A DNA stretch of 64,000 nt from Aquimarina latercula DSM 2041 (GCF_000430645.1 NZ_KE387187.1:1-64000); one strand, 5' to 3'; shown: positions 9,570 through 18,791, counted from the stretch's first letter. Numbers and translations: made by a program. The notes: generated by a model from the sequence alone, not told the origin.

Positions 9570-9950
9570 TTAGGACATTTCTTTAAGAAGATCCATTGCT
9601 TCCTTAGCATTAGCTAATTCTGCAAATTTCAACGCAGTATTACCTTGACTGTCTTTAGCCTCAAGATAAGCTCCTTTTCCAACTAATAACCTTATAATAT
9701 CAACTCGATTATACCTAGCTGCATACATTAAAGGTGTTTTTCCATCCAATCTTAGATTTACATCACTCCCACCATCTATCATTTTTGCCACAGTATCAAG
9801 ATCTCCTTTAATAACCGCCATAAAAAAAGGATCCACTTTATTAATAGTTAATTCATAATCCTTACTATCACTTACCTTTACTTTTTCTGAAGCAAAGTTT
9901 ACAGGTATAATGAATAGAATCATTAATACTGCCATAATTGTTTTTCTCAT
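9570..9950 (-). CDS. Small secreted ankyrin-repeat protein
   Basis: A 126-residue protein with a signal peptide (MRKTIMAVLMILFIIPVNFA). About three ankyrin units follow: VDPFFMAVIKGDLDTVAKMIDGGSDV, KTPLMYAARYNRVDIIRLLVGKG and NTALKFAELANAKEAMDLL (each is described by its key stretch only). Ankyrin repeats bind other proteins, and the signal peptide points to the periplasm. It is a single gene convergent with the M48 protease. No partner is visible and the role is unknown. Confidence 0.8.
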   Translation of the reverse strand: MRKTIMAVLMILFIIPVNFASEKVKVSDSKDYELTINKVDPFFMAVIKGDLDTVAKMIDGGSDVNLRLDGKTPLMYAARYNRVDIIRLLVGKGAYLEAKDSQGNTALKFAELANAKEAMDLLKEMS

Positions 9951-10342
9951 AATGTTGTGAATTATTGAAGTTAGTATATTGATTTATTAATTTTTTAATA
10001 AAATAAAAGAGATAATTGTTTTTTATGCACTTACCTAATTTACAGATTTTTAACCAATAATCAACTTAAAAATTTGATAATATTTTAAAAAATTAACATT
10101 TTAATCACGAATATTTAAGTTTGTAATTCCATAATCTGTCAATTATTTATGCATGTGAGTTAAAAATATTATTGTTTATTTTACATACACCAAAAATTCA
10201 ATTATCGTCATTAAAACCCTATCAATCCTAAGAATTAACTATTTTATACCTTGTTCACTAAGATCTATTAATAGTTCCTCAAAAAAACATCTAAACAAAA
10301 CAATCTAAACCTTCAAAAATCAGAAATCAGTATCAACAGGTT
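9951..10342. other. Intergenic region between ankyrin gene and gpmI
   Basis: About 390 nt of AT-rich DNA between divergently transcribed genes. No coding sequence, tRNA or strong hairpin seen. It should carry the ankyrin-gene promoter on the minus strand; the gpmI promoter lies just beyond it. Confidence 0.4.
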
Positions 10343-10374
10343 TTTGTCTGCTTCTATTCTATATTGTAATTTAG
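10343..10374 (+). promoter_or_regulatory. Putative promoter of gpmI
   Basis: TTTG at 10343-10346 is followed after 20 nt by TAATTTAG at 10367-10374, close to the Bacteroidota pattern TTTG-N(19-21)-TAnnTTTG. Transcription would begin near 10380, about 67 nt before the ATG at 10447. Confidence 0.55.
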
Positions 10375-10446
10375 CCTCTAATCAAAATTGTCAGCAATCA
10401 GTTAAATAAGTGATTGAAAAACATCAAATCGTATATAGAAAAAGAA

Positions 10447-11967
10447 ATGAACAAAAAAGTAATCTTAATGATTCTGGATGGATGGGGAACATCGCCAGAT
10501 CCTAAAGTTTCTGCAATCGATCATGCCAAGACTCCATTTATTGATAATTTATACACAAAATACCCTAACGCTTCCTTAAGAACGGACGGTTTACACGTTG
10601 GACTTCCTGATGGCCAAATGGGAAACAGTGAAGTAGGTCATATGAATCTTGGAGCAGGAAGAATAGTATATCAAGATTTAGCCAAAATTAATATGGCTAT
10701 CAAAGATGATACATTAAAAAATGAGCAAACCCTGATTGATGCCCTTAAGTATGCTAAAGAGAATAATAGAAATGTTCATCTATTAGGATTGGTTAGTGAC
10801 GGAGGCGTTCATTCTCATATTAATCACATCAAGGGACTATTAGATGTAGCCAATTCTGAAGGATTAGAAAATGTTTTTTTACACGCATTTACTGATGGCC
10901 GCGATGTAGATCCAAAATCTGGAATAAATCATATCAAGGAAATTAAAGATTATATGGATACATCTACCGGAAAATTAGCTTCTGTCATTGGACGATACTA
11001 TGCTATGGACCGCGATAAAAGGTGGGAACGTGTTAAACTAGCATATGACCTTCTTGTTAATGGAACAGGAACACCCACTGATAATGTTATTGAAAGTATT
11101 CGAAAAAACTATGATAACGATATCACTGATGAATTTATTAAACCAATAGTAATAGAAGAAAAAGGGGCTCCTGTAGCCACGATTAAAACAGATGATGTTG
11201 TAATATTCTTTAACTTTAGGACAGATCGTGGTCGTGAACTCACAGAAATGCTTTCTCAATCCGACATGCATGAATATAATACTCATAAGCTTTCTCTATA
11301 TTATGTTACGATGACTAATTATGATGAAAACTTTAAAAACACTCATGTAATTTATGATAAAGACAACATCACAGAAACCTTAGGCGAAGTATTATCCAAA
11401 GCTGGCAAAAAACAGATTCGTATAGCAGAGACAGAAAAATATCCTCATGTTACATTTTTCTTTTCTGGAGGACAAGAGGAACCATTTGAAGGTGAGTCCA
11501 GAATTCTTAGAAATTCTCCAAAAGTTGCTACTTATGATCTTAAACCCGAAATGAGTGCATATGAACTAAAGGATGCATTAGTTCCTGAATTAGAAAAAGG
11601 TGAGACAGATTTTATATGTTTAAATTTTGCTAATGGGGATATGGTAGGTCATACAGGAGTTATGGAAGCAGCAATAAAAGCTTGTGAAGCCGTCGATCAA
11701 TGCGTAAAGGATGTTGTGACAAGTGGATTAGAAAATGGATATACTACTATACTAATTGCGGATCACGGTAATTGTGAGACAATGATTAATCCAGATGGAT
11801 CTCCTCATACAGCACATACAACAAATCCTGTTCCTGTTATATTAATTGATACTGATGGAATTGAAATAGAAGATGGAGTCTTAGGGGACATTGCGCCAAC
11901 TATATTGGACCTTATTGGTCTAGAACAACCAAAAGCGATGACACAAAAATCTTTATTGAAGAAATAG
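10447..11967 (+). CDS. gpmI: 2,3-bisphosphoglycerate-independent phosphoglycerate mutase
   Basis: A 506-residue enzyme that interconverts 3- and 2-phosphoglycerate in glycolysis and gluconeogenesis using two metal ions (usually Mn). The start is the ATG at 10447 (MNKKVILMILDGWG), which matches the family N-terminus; the in-frame TTG 33 nt upstream only adds a non-homologous extension. Key features are Asp11 in ILDGWG, the phosphoserine Ser61 in GQMGNSEVGHMN, GRYYAMDRDKRWER in the phosphotransferase lid, and ADHGNCE near the C-terminus. Length is normal for the family. It is a single-gene unit with a promoter upstream and a strong terminator downstream. Confidence 0.97.
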   Translation: MNKKVILMILDGWGTSPDPKVSAIDHAKTPFIDNLYTKYPNASLRTDGLHVGLPDGQMGNSEVGHMNLGAGRIVYQDLAKINMAIKDDTLKNEQTLIDALKYAKENNRNVHLLGLVSDGGVHSHINHIKGLLDVANSEGLENVFLHAFTDGRDVDPKSGINHIKEIKDYMDTSTGKLASVIGRYYAMDRDKRWERVKLAYDLLVNGTGTPTDNVIESIRKNYDNDITDEFIKPIVIEEKGAPVATIKTDDVVIFFNFRTDRGRELTEMLSQSDMHEYNTHKLSLYYVTMTNYDENFKNTHVIYDKDNITETLGEVLSKAGKKQIRIAETEKYPHVTFFFSGGQEEPFEGESRILRNSPKVATYDLKPEMSAYELKDALVPELEKGETDFICLNFANGDMVGHTGVMEAAIKACEAVDQCVKDVVTSGLENGYTTILIADHGNCETMINPDGSPHTAHTTNPVPVILIDTDGIEIEDGVLGDIAPTILDLIGLEQPKAMTQKSLLKK

Positions 11968-11980
11968 ATAGTAAATACAT

Positions 11981-12033
11981 AAAAATATAAAGATGAGTTT
12001 AGCAATTCTTATACTCATCTTTATATTTTTTTT
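11981..12033 (+). terminator. Terminator of gpmI
   Basis: AAAAATATAAAGATGAGT (11981-11998) and its exact reverse complement (12013-12030) form an 18-bp stem with a 14-nt loop, followed by more T residues. Confidence 0.85.
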
Positions 12034-12442
12034 GCGTTATTTTTTAACATTAAATACATAAATTAAATATTTTAAAATAAAATTAATATTGAATTTATCT
12101 TTTTAATGCATACGCCGAACCTTGTGCAAGATCTTTTAAAAAGCTAATACATATGTTAAAGTTCATCTGAAAAAAAGGGTTTAAATACTTCATAACTATC
12201 TGATTTTTAAATTATACCCTAAATTTATTCATTAATTATCTTCTAAATAGCAATTTTCGCTTAGTAAGTCTAAAACATAGCTAAAACGTCACTTATATAA
12301 GACGAAAGAAATTCAAATTCTAATTATCTAATATTTCATTTTAGTATCTTTAATATATTATTATAAATTTTATAATAATTACACGCAGCGAAATCCTACA
12401 TCCTCAGTTAAGTTTTATGAGAGTAAGCACTAACCCTTATTC
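12034..12442. other. 409-nt intergenic region upstream of the ECF sigma gene
   Basis: AT-rich; no coding sequence or strong hairpin was found. A TATCTTTA sequence near 12356 resembles a -7 box but has no matching -33 element. Confidence 0.35.
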
Positions 12443-13012
12443 ATGAATAAAGAAGAACAAGACAGACTGGTTAAAGCTTGTAAAAAGAATGACCGGAATG
12501 CTATGGAAAAAATATATAATACTTTTATGCCCAGGATGCTTGCGGTAAGTTTTCGCTATTGTAAAAATCAATCAGATGCAAAAGATATTGTACAAGAAGC
12601 ATTTATCAAGGTTTTTAAAAACATAAAAAAATATAAACATAATGGTACATTAGGAAGTTGGATCGAAAGAATTGTAGTTAATTGTGCTATTGATGATTGG
12701 CATGAGAGAAAAAAAACAGTTTTAATAGATAATTCAGAGTCCATAGAAGAAAGTGAAGTACAAGAATTAGATGATTTTGAAAAAGATCACTTTTCTAAAA
12801 AACTTTCTGCAGATAAATTAAGAGCACTAATAAATGAACTTCCTGAACAATATAGATATGTATTAAACTTATATGCCATTGAAGGATATTCGCATAAAGA
12901 AATAGGAAAAATATTGAAGATTAAAGAAAGTACATCTAGATCTAACTATACGAGAGCGAGGAAAAAGCTTTTAGAAAATATGAGAGCTATCGGAATAGAA
13001 AAATATCAATAA
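12443..13012 (+). CDS. RNA polymerase ECF-type sigma-70 factor
   Basis: A 189-residue ECF sigma factor with only regions 2 and 4. Region 2 (about 24-95) includes RMLAVSFRYCKNQSDAKDIVQEAFIKVF and the IERIVVNCAIDDWH end. Region 4 (about 128-180) holds LPEQYRYVLNLYAIEGYSHKEI and a helix-turn-helix ending SNYTRARKKL. It would direct polymerase to a small regulon. The next gene, 19 nt downstream, encodes a membrane FecR-like protein, the usual anti-sigma partner, so a signal-controlled sigma/anti-sigma pair is likely. Unlike many Bacteroidota sigma/FecR loci, no SusC/TonB receptor follows. Confidence 0.92.
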   Translation: MNKEEQDRLVKACKKNDRNAMEKIYNTFMPRMLAVSFRYCKNQSDAKDIVQEAFIKVFKNIKKYKHNGTLGSWIERIVVNCAIDDWHERKKTVLIDNSESIEESEVQELDDFEKDHFSKKLSADKLRALINELPEQYRYVLNLYAIEGYSHKEIGKILKIKESTSRSNYTRARKKLLENMRAIGIEKYQ

Positions 13013-13031
13013 ATCTCTAAATGAGAAACTG

Positions 13032-14129
13032 ATGAAAGAGGATAAAGACCTTTTAAAAGAGTTTTTGCAGACAAAATTTAAAGACGACATTATGGAATCG
13101 TCTGGAGATGGCTTTGATCTCATTTTTGATGCTGTACAAGAAAAATCCGATGACAAAAATTTGTTTTATTGGTATACCGCTGGTTTCATAATTCTAATGA
13201 TTATTGGCGTGTTTACTATATACTATTTTAAAAATGATAGTACTTCAGACATTAACATAGAAACAACCAATACAGAAACTACTACTAAAAATAAAAATAG
13301 TAATCTTACGACTATAGTTCTTGATTCTATCTCGGAAAAAAAAGAAACTAATATTACGCTCATTACAAAAGATGAACCAACTGAAGATCCAGATCAATCT
13401 TCTAAGAAACCTAAAAATAGACAGATAGATGTAACTAACTTGGAGCCAGAAGACGAAATTATCGAAAAAGGTGTTATTACAGTAACATATACTGCTTCTG
13501 ACAAGTATGCATTTACAGAAAGAACAAAATACAATACACTACCAGATTCTAGTACGATTGTAGTACGAAAAAACAGTAAGATAAACTTTACAGCAACAAA
13601 ACAAGGGTATCGCAGAGCTGATATTATGGGTACCGTATTTTTAAACATTCGAAAAGATGAACACAAACCATTCATTCTTTTTGGAAAACACGGTAAAGTA
13701 CAAATTACTGGTAATTCTTTTGCTATGCATTCTGCCCCGGAAGCGGATTTAATGACTTTAATCCAAGGATCTGCAAAAGTAGTTCATAATAAAACAAAAG
13801 AAGTGAAAATATTAGCTCCTGGGGAGAGTTTACGAATAGATGATAGAGGAATTTCGGTATTAGAAAAATCTCCGAATCGATTTGCGTGGAAAACTGGCAA
13901 ATTATTTTATCAAAATACTACCGTAAACGAAATCATTAATGACCTTGGAAATAATTACGATGCCAAAATCCTATTAAAAAATCGTAATATATTAGACTGT
14001 AATTATTCTGGATCCTTTAATAATGATAAGATCTCACAAATATTAAAAAAGCTAACAACATCTTTAAATCTTAAATTAATTAAAGAAGATGATGTATATA
14101 TAATTACAGGAAAAGGATGTACTAAATAA
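13032..14129 (+). CDS. FecR-family membrane anti-sigma regulator with DUF4974 domain
   Basis: A 365-residue single-pass protein. A short cytoplasmic segment (1-45) precedes a transmembrane helix at about 46-66. A low-complexity Thr/Asn/Glu-rich stalk (about 68-125) follows, then a periplasmic FecR domain (about 190-285, with AMHSAPEADLMTLIQGSAKV and ILAPGESLRI) and a C-terminal DUF4974-like secretin/TonB short domain (about 295-360). FecR proteins hold or activate a cognate ECF sigma factor, here the gene 19 nt upstream. The cytoplasmic part is shorter than the usual anti-sigma module. What signal it senses is not clear because no TonB-dependent receptor is adjacent. Confidence 0.85.
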   Translation: MKEDKDLLKEFLQTKFKDDIMESSGDGFDLIFDAVQEKSDDKNLFYWYTAGFIILMIIGVFTIYYFKNDSTSDINIETTNTETTTKNKNSNLTTIVLDSISEKKETNITLITKDEPTEDPDQSSKKPKNRQIDVTNLEPEDEIIEKGVITVTYTASDKYAFTERTKYNTLPDSSTIVVRKNSKINFTATKQGYRRADIMGTVFLNIRKDEHKPFILFGKHGKVQITGNSFAMHSAPEADLMTLIQGSAKVVHNKTKEVKILAPGESLRIDDRGISVLEKSPNRFAWKTGKLFYQNTTVNEIINDLGNNYDAKILLKNRNILDCNYSGSFNNDKISQILKKLTTSLNLKLIKEDDVYIITGKGCTK

Positions 14130-14503
14130 AGAGATTGATAATCTCTCAATCATCTAATTGGAATAAAATTTTCAATATCAAAAAACCGGATCTTCATAAA
14201 AGTACTCTAATATAAAAAACACCTCTACTCAACTTTACAGAACTACTGAGTAAACCCTATCTATGTATTAGAACTTGAAAGATAGAATAGACTTTCTAAT
14301 GCACAAACCAAATAAACTATAAGACCATATTTAATAGAAAATACGAACCTCTTTTACAAGGTTCTAAAAAAATATTCAACGCACCTGTAAGACACTTACT
14401 AAGGAGATATAACAACTTTACCATAAAACTTTGATAGGATATACTCTTTCTAATCTAATCAATAAGTAACCTTATATTTCTTTTAAAACTAAATCAAAAG
14501 ACA
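14130..14503. other. Intergenic region after the FecR gene
   Basis: About 370 nt between convergent genes. No convincing coding sequence; short AT-rich stretches only. No good plus-strand terminator directly after the FecR stop was recognised. Confidence 0.35.
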
Positions 14504-14541
14504 TAAAAAAACCGCCTGCAAATATTTTGCAGACGGCTTTT
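14504..14541 (-). terminator. Terminator of the minus-strand lipoprotein gene
   Basis: On the minus strand AAAAGCCGTCTGCAAAA pairs with TTTGCAGGCGGTTTT (one mismatch), followed by a run of T. It lies about 22 nt past the stop of the lipoprotein gene. Confidence 0.75.
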
Positions 14542-14562
14542 AGAATTTAACTAAACTATCTA

Positions 14563-15420
14563 TTATAAATCAAAAACAATAGACTCTCCATTATCTCCGG
14601 TTAGTACAACCTCTTTATCGCAAGCTCCATCTCCGAAATCAATATTAAAATTAACCCCAAAACTACTAGTGAAATCTAAAGATCCTTGAACTGGATATCT
14701 CAAGAAATTCAATCTATTAAAACAAGCCACTTTATATACTAACGGTTCATTTTCTATAGATTCTGATTTCATAAAATATGTTTGTGTTATACCTTCTACT
14801 AAAGAAGATTCTTCTAAAATAACAACCTCATCCGTCGAGAATCTATTTTCAAATGTAAAATTCCTATTTGTCGTATAACGATACGAATCACCATTAGGTT
14901 CAGTAATTACCCCATCAATAACAACATCAAAAACCTTCGTTGTTTCTGTACTCAATGCTGAATTTTGTTCAGCAACTCTATAACCATCAAATGTATAACC
15001 TTCATCTCCCCTAACATTTTTAAACACAGTAGAATCCTTCCATTGCTCGTTGAACACTCCAGCCACATAGTATTCTAGTTTACCACTCCAATCATCAAAT
15101 TGACATTGTTCTTCTCTATAATCCAAAATCATTTTACTATAATAATCATACTCCTCGAAACCTGATAATGGAGTCTCTTCATTAGACACCAACAATTCTA
15201 TAGATACACAACTACTTTTAGAACTCTTAGAAGAACTTTGCACCTCATTAAAAGCCGACTCAGAAATTAGATCAAAACTATCCATCGCTCCATCCAAACT
15301 ATGATACATTTCAAAATTTTCTTTATCGCTATTCTGGATCGATACGTTATCATCCATATCCTCTACGGCACAACTTACCATTAATCCTAATCCTACTATA
15401 CAAATCAATAATTTTTTCAT
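14563..15420 (-). CDS. Lipoprotein of unknown function, related to the one at 62108-62938
   Basis: A 285-residue protein with a lipoprotein signal (LMVSC, Cys17). It has no domain I recognise. The sequence is rich in beta-strand patterns and shares an architecture with the minus-strand lipoprotein at 62.1 kb. Both have an early CVSIEL/CATVTIEL element, a central section with alternating strand residues, and a nearly superimposable C-terminal module: an AC or SC cysteine, a P/SV-G-L strand, then DFGDG-x-CD and a T-x-x-x-GE ending. It has its own terminator and a 324-nt upstream region. It is probably a cell-surface or periplasmic lipoprotein of a lineage-specific family. Confidence 0.8.
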   Translation of the reverse strand: MKKLLICIVGLGLMVSCAVEDMDDNVSIQNSDKENFEMYHSLDGAMDSFDLISESAFNEVQSSSKSSKSSCVSIELLVSNEETPLSGFEEYDYYSKMILDYREEQCQFDDWSGKLEYYVAGVFNEQWKDSTVFKNVRGDEGYTFDGYRVAEQNSALSTETTKVFDVVIDGVITEPNGDSYRYTTNRNFTFENRFSTDEVVILEESSLVEGITQTYFMKSESIENEPLVYKVACFNRLNFLRYPVQGSLDFTSSFGVNFNIDFGDGACDKEVVLTGDNGESIVFDL

Positions 15421-15692
15421 GGTTTACTTTTTTAAATGAATATTATAATGTGTTTTCTATCTATTAAACCTGAAAAAATAAAAACGCTGCGTATTTTTTT
15501 ATTTTTTTTTAAAGTGCTTCTGATTTTTTCGCAAAAAACTTAAGTAAAACAGGGTTTTACAGCGCAACATTTTTTTATAATAAGAGCATATTTTATATAA
15601 AATTAATCCTATGTTGATTTAAAAATCCTATAAAACTATCATCCTAAGAGCACTAAAATGAGAATTCTTATCAGAGATTAAAACTTGATCAA
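15421..15692. other. Divergent intergenic region between lipoprotein gene and map
   Basis: AT-rich spacer that must carry the minus-strand lipoprotein promoter. It includes a long T-run (about 15497-15510) and the sequence CAGGGTTTTAC at about 15550, which only partly resembles the palindromes at 24562 and 27247. No coding sequence seen. Confidence 0.35.
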
Positions 15693-15724
15693 TTGACTGA
15701 ATCCTAATATTCTTTGTAAATTTG
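15693..15724 (+). promoter_or_regulatory. Putative promoter of map
   Basis: TTG at 15693-15695 and, 21 nt later, a perfect -7 box TAAATTTG at 15717-15724. The predicted transcription start is about 15 nt before the map ATG at 15745. Confidence 0.6.
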
Positions 15725-15744
15725 CCATCCTTAATGAGGATATT

Positions 15745-16563
15745 ATGATCATTACTAAAACACGTGAAGAAATTGAATTAATGCGCGAGAGTGCCCTGAT
15801 TGTCTCTAAAACACTTGGAATGCTTGCTCCGGAAGTTAAACCAGGAGTAACTACACTTCAATTAGATAAACTAGCAGAAGAGTTTATTAGAGATCATGGA
15901 GCTATTCCTGGGTTTTTAGGATTATATGATTTTCCTAACACTTTATGTATGAGTCCGAATGCTCAAGTAGTACATGGTATTCCTAATAATACTCCATTAG
16001 AAGAAGGAGATATCATCTCCATAGATTGTGGAGCCATTAAAAATGAATTTTATGGTGATCATGCATATACTTTTCCTGTAGGAGAAATAACTCCAGAAGT
16101 TGCACACTTACTCAAGATTACCAAAGAGTCACTATATAAAGGTATTGCCGAATTAAAAGTTGGAAAACGTGTAGGTGATGTTGGATATGCAATTCAGAAG
16201 TTTACCGAAGAAGCAGGATATGGTGTGGTAAGAGAATTAGTAGGGCACGGATTAGGGCGTAAAATGCATGAAGACCCAGAAATGCCTAATTATGGTCGCC
16301 GTGGAAGAGGTAAAAAACTTGTAGAAGGAATGGTAGTAGCAATAGAGCCTATGACTAATATGGGCACACACCGTATAAAGCAATTAAGAGATGGCTGGAC
16401 AATACTTACTGCAGATGGTAAACCAAGTGCTCATTTTGAACACGATGTAGCTATTATAGATGGTAAGCCCGAAATCCTTTCTACGTTTAAATATATTTAT
16501 CAGGCATTAGGTATAGAATCTGATGAAGAAGATGCATTTAGACAAGAATTATTAGCAGTTTAG
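15745..16563 (+). CDS. map: Type I methionine aminopeptidase
   Basis: A 272-residue enzyme that removes the N-terminal methionine from new proteins in the cytoplasm. All five metal ligands are visible: Asp94 (SIDCG), Asp105 (GDHAY), His168 (GHGLG), Glu201 (AIEPM) and Glu232 (HFEHDVAI); His77 (VVHGIP) is the substrate-binding histidine. It has no N-terminal zinc finger, as in bacterial type I enzymes. The upstream -7 box supports the start at 15745. A methyltransferase gene follows 13 nt after the stop and is probably co-transcribed. Confidence 0.97.
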   Translation: MIITKTREEIELMRESALIVSKTLGMLAPEVKPGVTTLQLDKLAEEFIRDHGAIPGFLGLYDFPNTLCMSPNAQVVHGIPNNTPLEEGDIISIDCGAIKNEFYGDHAYTFPVGEITPEVAHLLKITKESLYKGIAELKVGKRVGDVGYAIQKFTEEAGYGVVRELVGHGLGRKMHEDPEMPNYGRRGRGKKLVEGMVVAIEPMTNMGTHRIKQLRDGWTILTADGKPSAHFEHDVAIIDGKPEILSTFKYIYQALGIESDEEDAFRQELLAV

Positions 16564-16576
16564 TTTTTTTCCAAAC

Positions 16577-17344
16577 ATGAAAAAACTCTTCAAGTTTATA
16601 TTAAATACAATTCCTAGGCCTTTATTAATTCGTTTGAGTTATGCTGTAAGACCTATAATCTCTATATTCCTTAAAGGAAATACTTTTACGGATCCTATCG
16701 ATGGAAAAAGTTTTTCTAAGTTTTTACCATATGGATATGGAAATCAAAGAGACAATGTTCTTTCACCTTCTACCCTTTCTCTAGAACGTCATCGATTACT
16801 TTGGTTGTATTTAAAAAATGAAACTGATTTTTTCACTGCTAAAGCTAAAGTATTACATTTTGCTCCTGAACAGGCTTTTTATAAAAAATTTAGACATTTA
16901 AAAAACTTAGAGTATACTACTACAGATCTTAACTCTCCATTAGCAGATGTAAAAGCAGATATTTGTGACCTCCCATTTGATAGTAATCAATATGATATCA
17001 TATTTTGTAATCACGTTTTAGAACACATTCCTGATGACACTAAGGCGATGCAAGAATTACTAAGAGTTCTAAAACCTGGAGGTATGGCTATCCTTCAAAT
17101 CCCGCAAGATCTTAATAGAACAATTACTTTTGAAGATAACACTATTACGGACCCCAAAGAACGTGCTCAAATTTTTGGTCAATATGATCATGTAAGAGTC
17201 TACGGAAGAGATTATTTTGACAAACTACGTTCTATTGGTTTTAAAGTTAATGAGGTTGATTATACCAATGAATTATCTAAAGAAGAAGTAATCAAATACT
17301 GCCTAGCTCCTGGAGAAATACTTCCCGTTTGTTATAAGGCTTAA
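16577..17344 (+). CDS. Class I SAM-dependent methyltransferase
   Basis: A 255-residue protein with a Rossmann methyltransferase fold. The motif I region is atypical (VLHFAPEQAF, about 93-102) in place of the usual DxGxGxG. Later motifs are standard: LPFDSNQYDIIFCNHVLEHIPDD and ELLRVLKPGGMAILQIP. Atypical motif I of this HFAPE type is seen in a subset of methyltransferases acting on unknown substrates. It starts 13 nt after map and is likely in the same operon; it converges with the sigma-factor gene, with 11 nt between the stop codons. Substrate unknown. Confidence 0.85.
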   Translation: MKKLFKFILNTIPRPLLIRLSYAVRPIISIFLKGNTFTDPIDGKSFSKFLPYGYGNQRDNVLSPSTLSLERHRLLWLYLKNETDFFTAKAKVLHFAPEQAFYKKFRHLKNLEYTTTDLNSPLADVKADICDLPFDSNQYDIIFCNHVLEHIPDDTKAMQELLRVLKPGGMAILQIPQDLNRTITFEDNTITDPKERAQIFGQYDHVRVYGRDYFDKLRSIGFKVNEVDYTNELSKEEVIKYCLAPGEILPVCYKA

Positions 17345-17355
17345 AGAAATATCTA

Positions 17356-17955
17356 TCAAGAAACATCTTTTTTTATATCAGATTTTTTATCACTACCAAG
17401 TTCAGAATATAATGGATCTTTAGCTATCAACTCCATTAAGTGTTTTTTGCATTCAAATTTTCGCTTTCTCACATATCCTTCGGTATAATTCGTTAATTGA
17501 GCAATTTCTTTCATACTCTTTCCATCAAAAAATAAAAACAATAGATCTTTACATTTACAATTAAGATTTAAGAGATATTTTCTATATAACGATTCACGAT
17601 CTCTTTGTTCTATATTATCTATTATAGAAAAGTTTGTATCCGACACAAGGTCATTTATCCGTCCACAACAAGAAACTTTTTTCAACTTACTTAACCTTCT
17701 CATCCAAATATTTTTAGAAATCCCATAAAAATATGTATGTATAGAATAGTCGAGCACTAAAGAATCATTTTTTATTTTTTGATACAGAATAACAAGAGCA
17801 TCCTGAAATATATCTTCAGCGTCTTTTTCTGTTCCAGAATTTTTGATAATAAAACTTTTAATTATGATAAAATTCCTTTTATAAAAATCTTTTAAAATTT
17901 CATTATTACCATGTAATATACCGTTGAAAATTTTAATCTCATCATTGTACCCCAT
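17356..17955 (-). CDS. ECF-type sigma factor without a visible partner
   Basis: A 199-residue sigma-70 family protein. Region 2 (about 15-90) includes KDAEDIFQDALVILYQKI and the YFYGISKNIWMRRL end. Region 4 (about 125-180) includes KCKDLLFLFFDGKSMKEIAQL and the helix-turn-helix YTEGYVRKRKFECKKHL. It is divergent from typical ECF factors, with several clustered cysteines (KKVSCCG and LNCKCKD), and ends in a charged tail. No anti-sigma or membrane gene flanks it, unlike the sigma/FecR pair at 12.4 kb. It would direct transcription of an unknown regulon. Confidence 0.85.
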   Translation of the reverse strand: MGYNDEIKIFNGILHGNNEILKDFYKRNFIIIKSFIIKNSGTEKDAEDIFQDALVILYQKIKNDSLVLDYSIHTYFYGISKNIWMRRLSKLKKVSCCGRINDLVSDTNFSIIDNIEQRDRESLYRKYLLNLNCKCKDLLFLFFDGKSMKEIAQLTNYTEGYVRKRKFECKKHLMELIAKDPLYSELGSDKKSDIKKDVS

Positions 17956-18368
17956 ATTGATGATATAAGTTTAGTTAGTTTTTTATAGATAATACCTGTA
18001 ACAACTTTTGTTCCATTTTTATATCAGAAGTATAATGTTCTAGAAACTTCATACTGTTCTAAAAAGGCAGATATTACTTATCAAAATTGAAATTAACTAG
18101 GATCTGAAAAAATCAAAAGTCTAAATGAGAGAACACCCGTTCTCAATGAGTAAAAGTGCCTATTCATTTTCTCTATGTAACATTTTGATTGTTATAGTAG
18201 CAATTTAATTTCTTTCATACTTCCCAATGTTAGGTTATGAATTAACGACTTATGTTACAATTCAACATAAAATGACGACGATTGAAAATTAAATCATTTC
18301 ATTTCCTTCTTAATTTCTAGATATTCGAGTCATCATTTAATCAGGCTATTAACTAAAACTAAACAGAT
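17956..18368. other. 413-nt divergent intergenic region
   Basis: Lies between the minus-strand sigma gene and the plus-strand four-gene operon and must hold both promoters. No consensus TTTG/TAnnTTTG pair, hairpin or coding sequence was recognised with confidence. Confidence 0.4.
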
Positions 18369-18791
18369 ATGACTACCGCAGATACTTTTTCTATAGCTAA
18401 TATGATTGCTATGCCAATGTGGGTACTAATGATACTACTACCTAAATGGAAAATAACCAGATTCTTAATTGACTTCAAAATAATTCCCATAGTACTCTCC
18501 TTGATTTACGCCTTTTATATTTTTCAGGCAATACAAATTGGTGGAGGTATGGATTTCGGAAGTTTAGCTTCCGTGATGGCCTTATTTACTGAAGAAAACG
18601 CAGTACTTGCTGGTTGGGTACATTATCTAGCTTTTGATCTAATGGTAGGTATGTGGATACTAGATCAAAATAAAAAGATTGGAATACATCAACTGCTAAT
18701 AGCACCTTGTCTTTTTGGAACATTTATGTTAGGACCAATTGGACTTCTACTCTTCTTAATCATCAAATCAATCAAACAAAATAAATCATGA
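18369..18791 (+). CDS. ABA4-like (DUF4281) integral membrane protein
   Basis: A 140-residue protein with four predicted membrane helices (about 8-25, 35-55, 83-100 and 112-133). The pattern ANMIAMPMWVLMILLP, the AGWVHYLAFDLMVGMWI segment and the LLGPIGLLLFL-type end match the ABA4-like/DUF4281 family. The plant member is needed for neoxanthin formation; bacterial members have no established reaction. It is the first gene of a tight operon and its stop overlaps the next start by 4 nt (ATGA). Function is therefore open; a link to carotenoid or membrane chemistry is inference only. Confidence 0.8.
   Translation: MTTADTFSIANMIAMPMWVLMILLPKWKITRFLIDFKIIPIVLSLIYAFYIFQAIQIGGGMDFGSLASVMALFTEENAVLAGWVHYLAFDLMVGMWILDQNKKIGIHQLLIAPCLFGTFMLGPIGLLLFLIIKSIKQNKS

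Noticed and set aside
15545..15565. Third copy of the AGGGT-NN-ACCCT palindrome
   Set aside because: CAGGGTTTTACAG keeps only the left half-site and lacks ACCCT.
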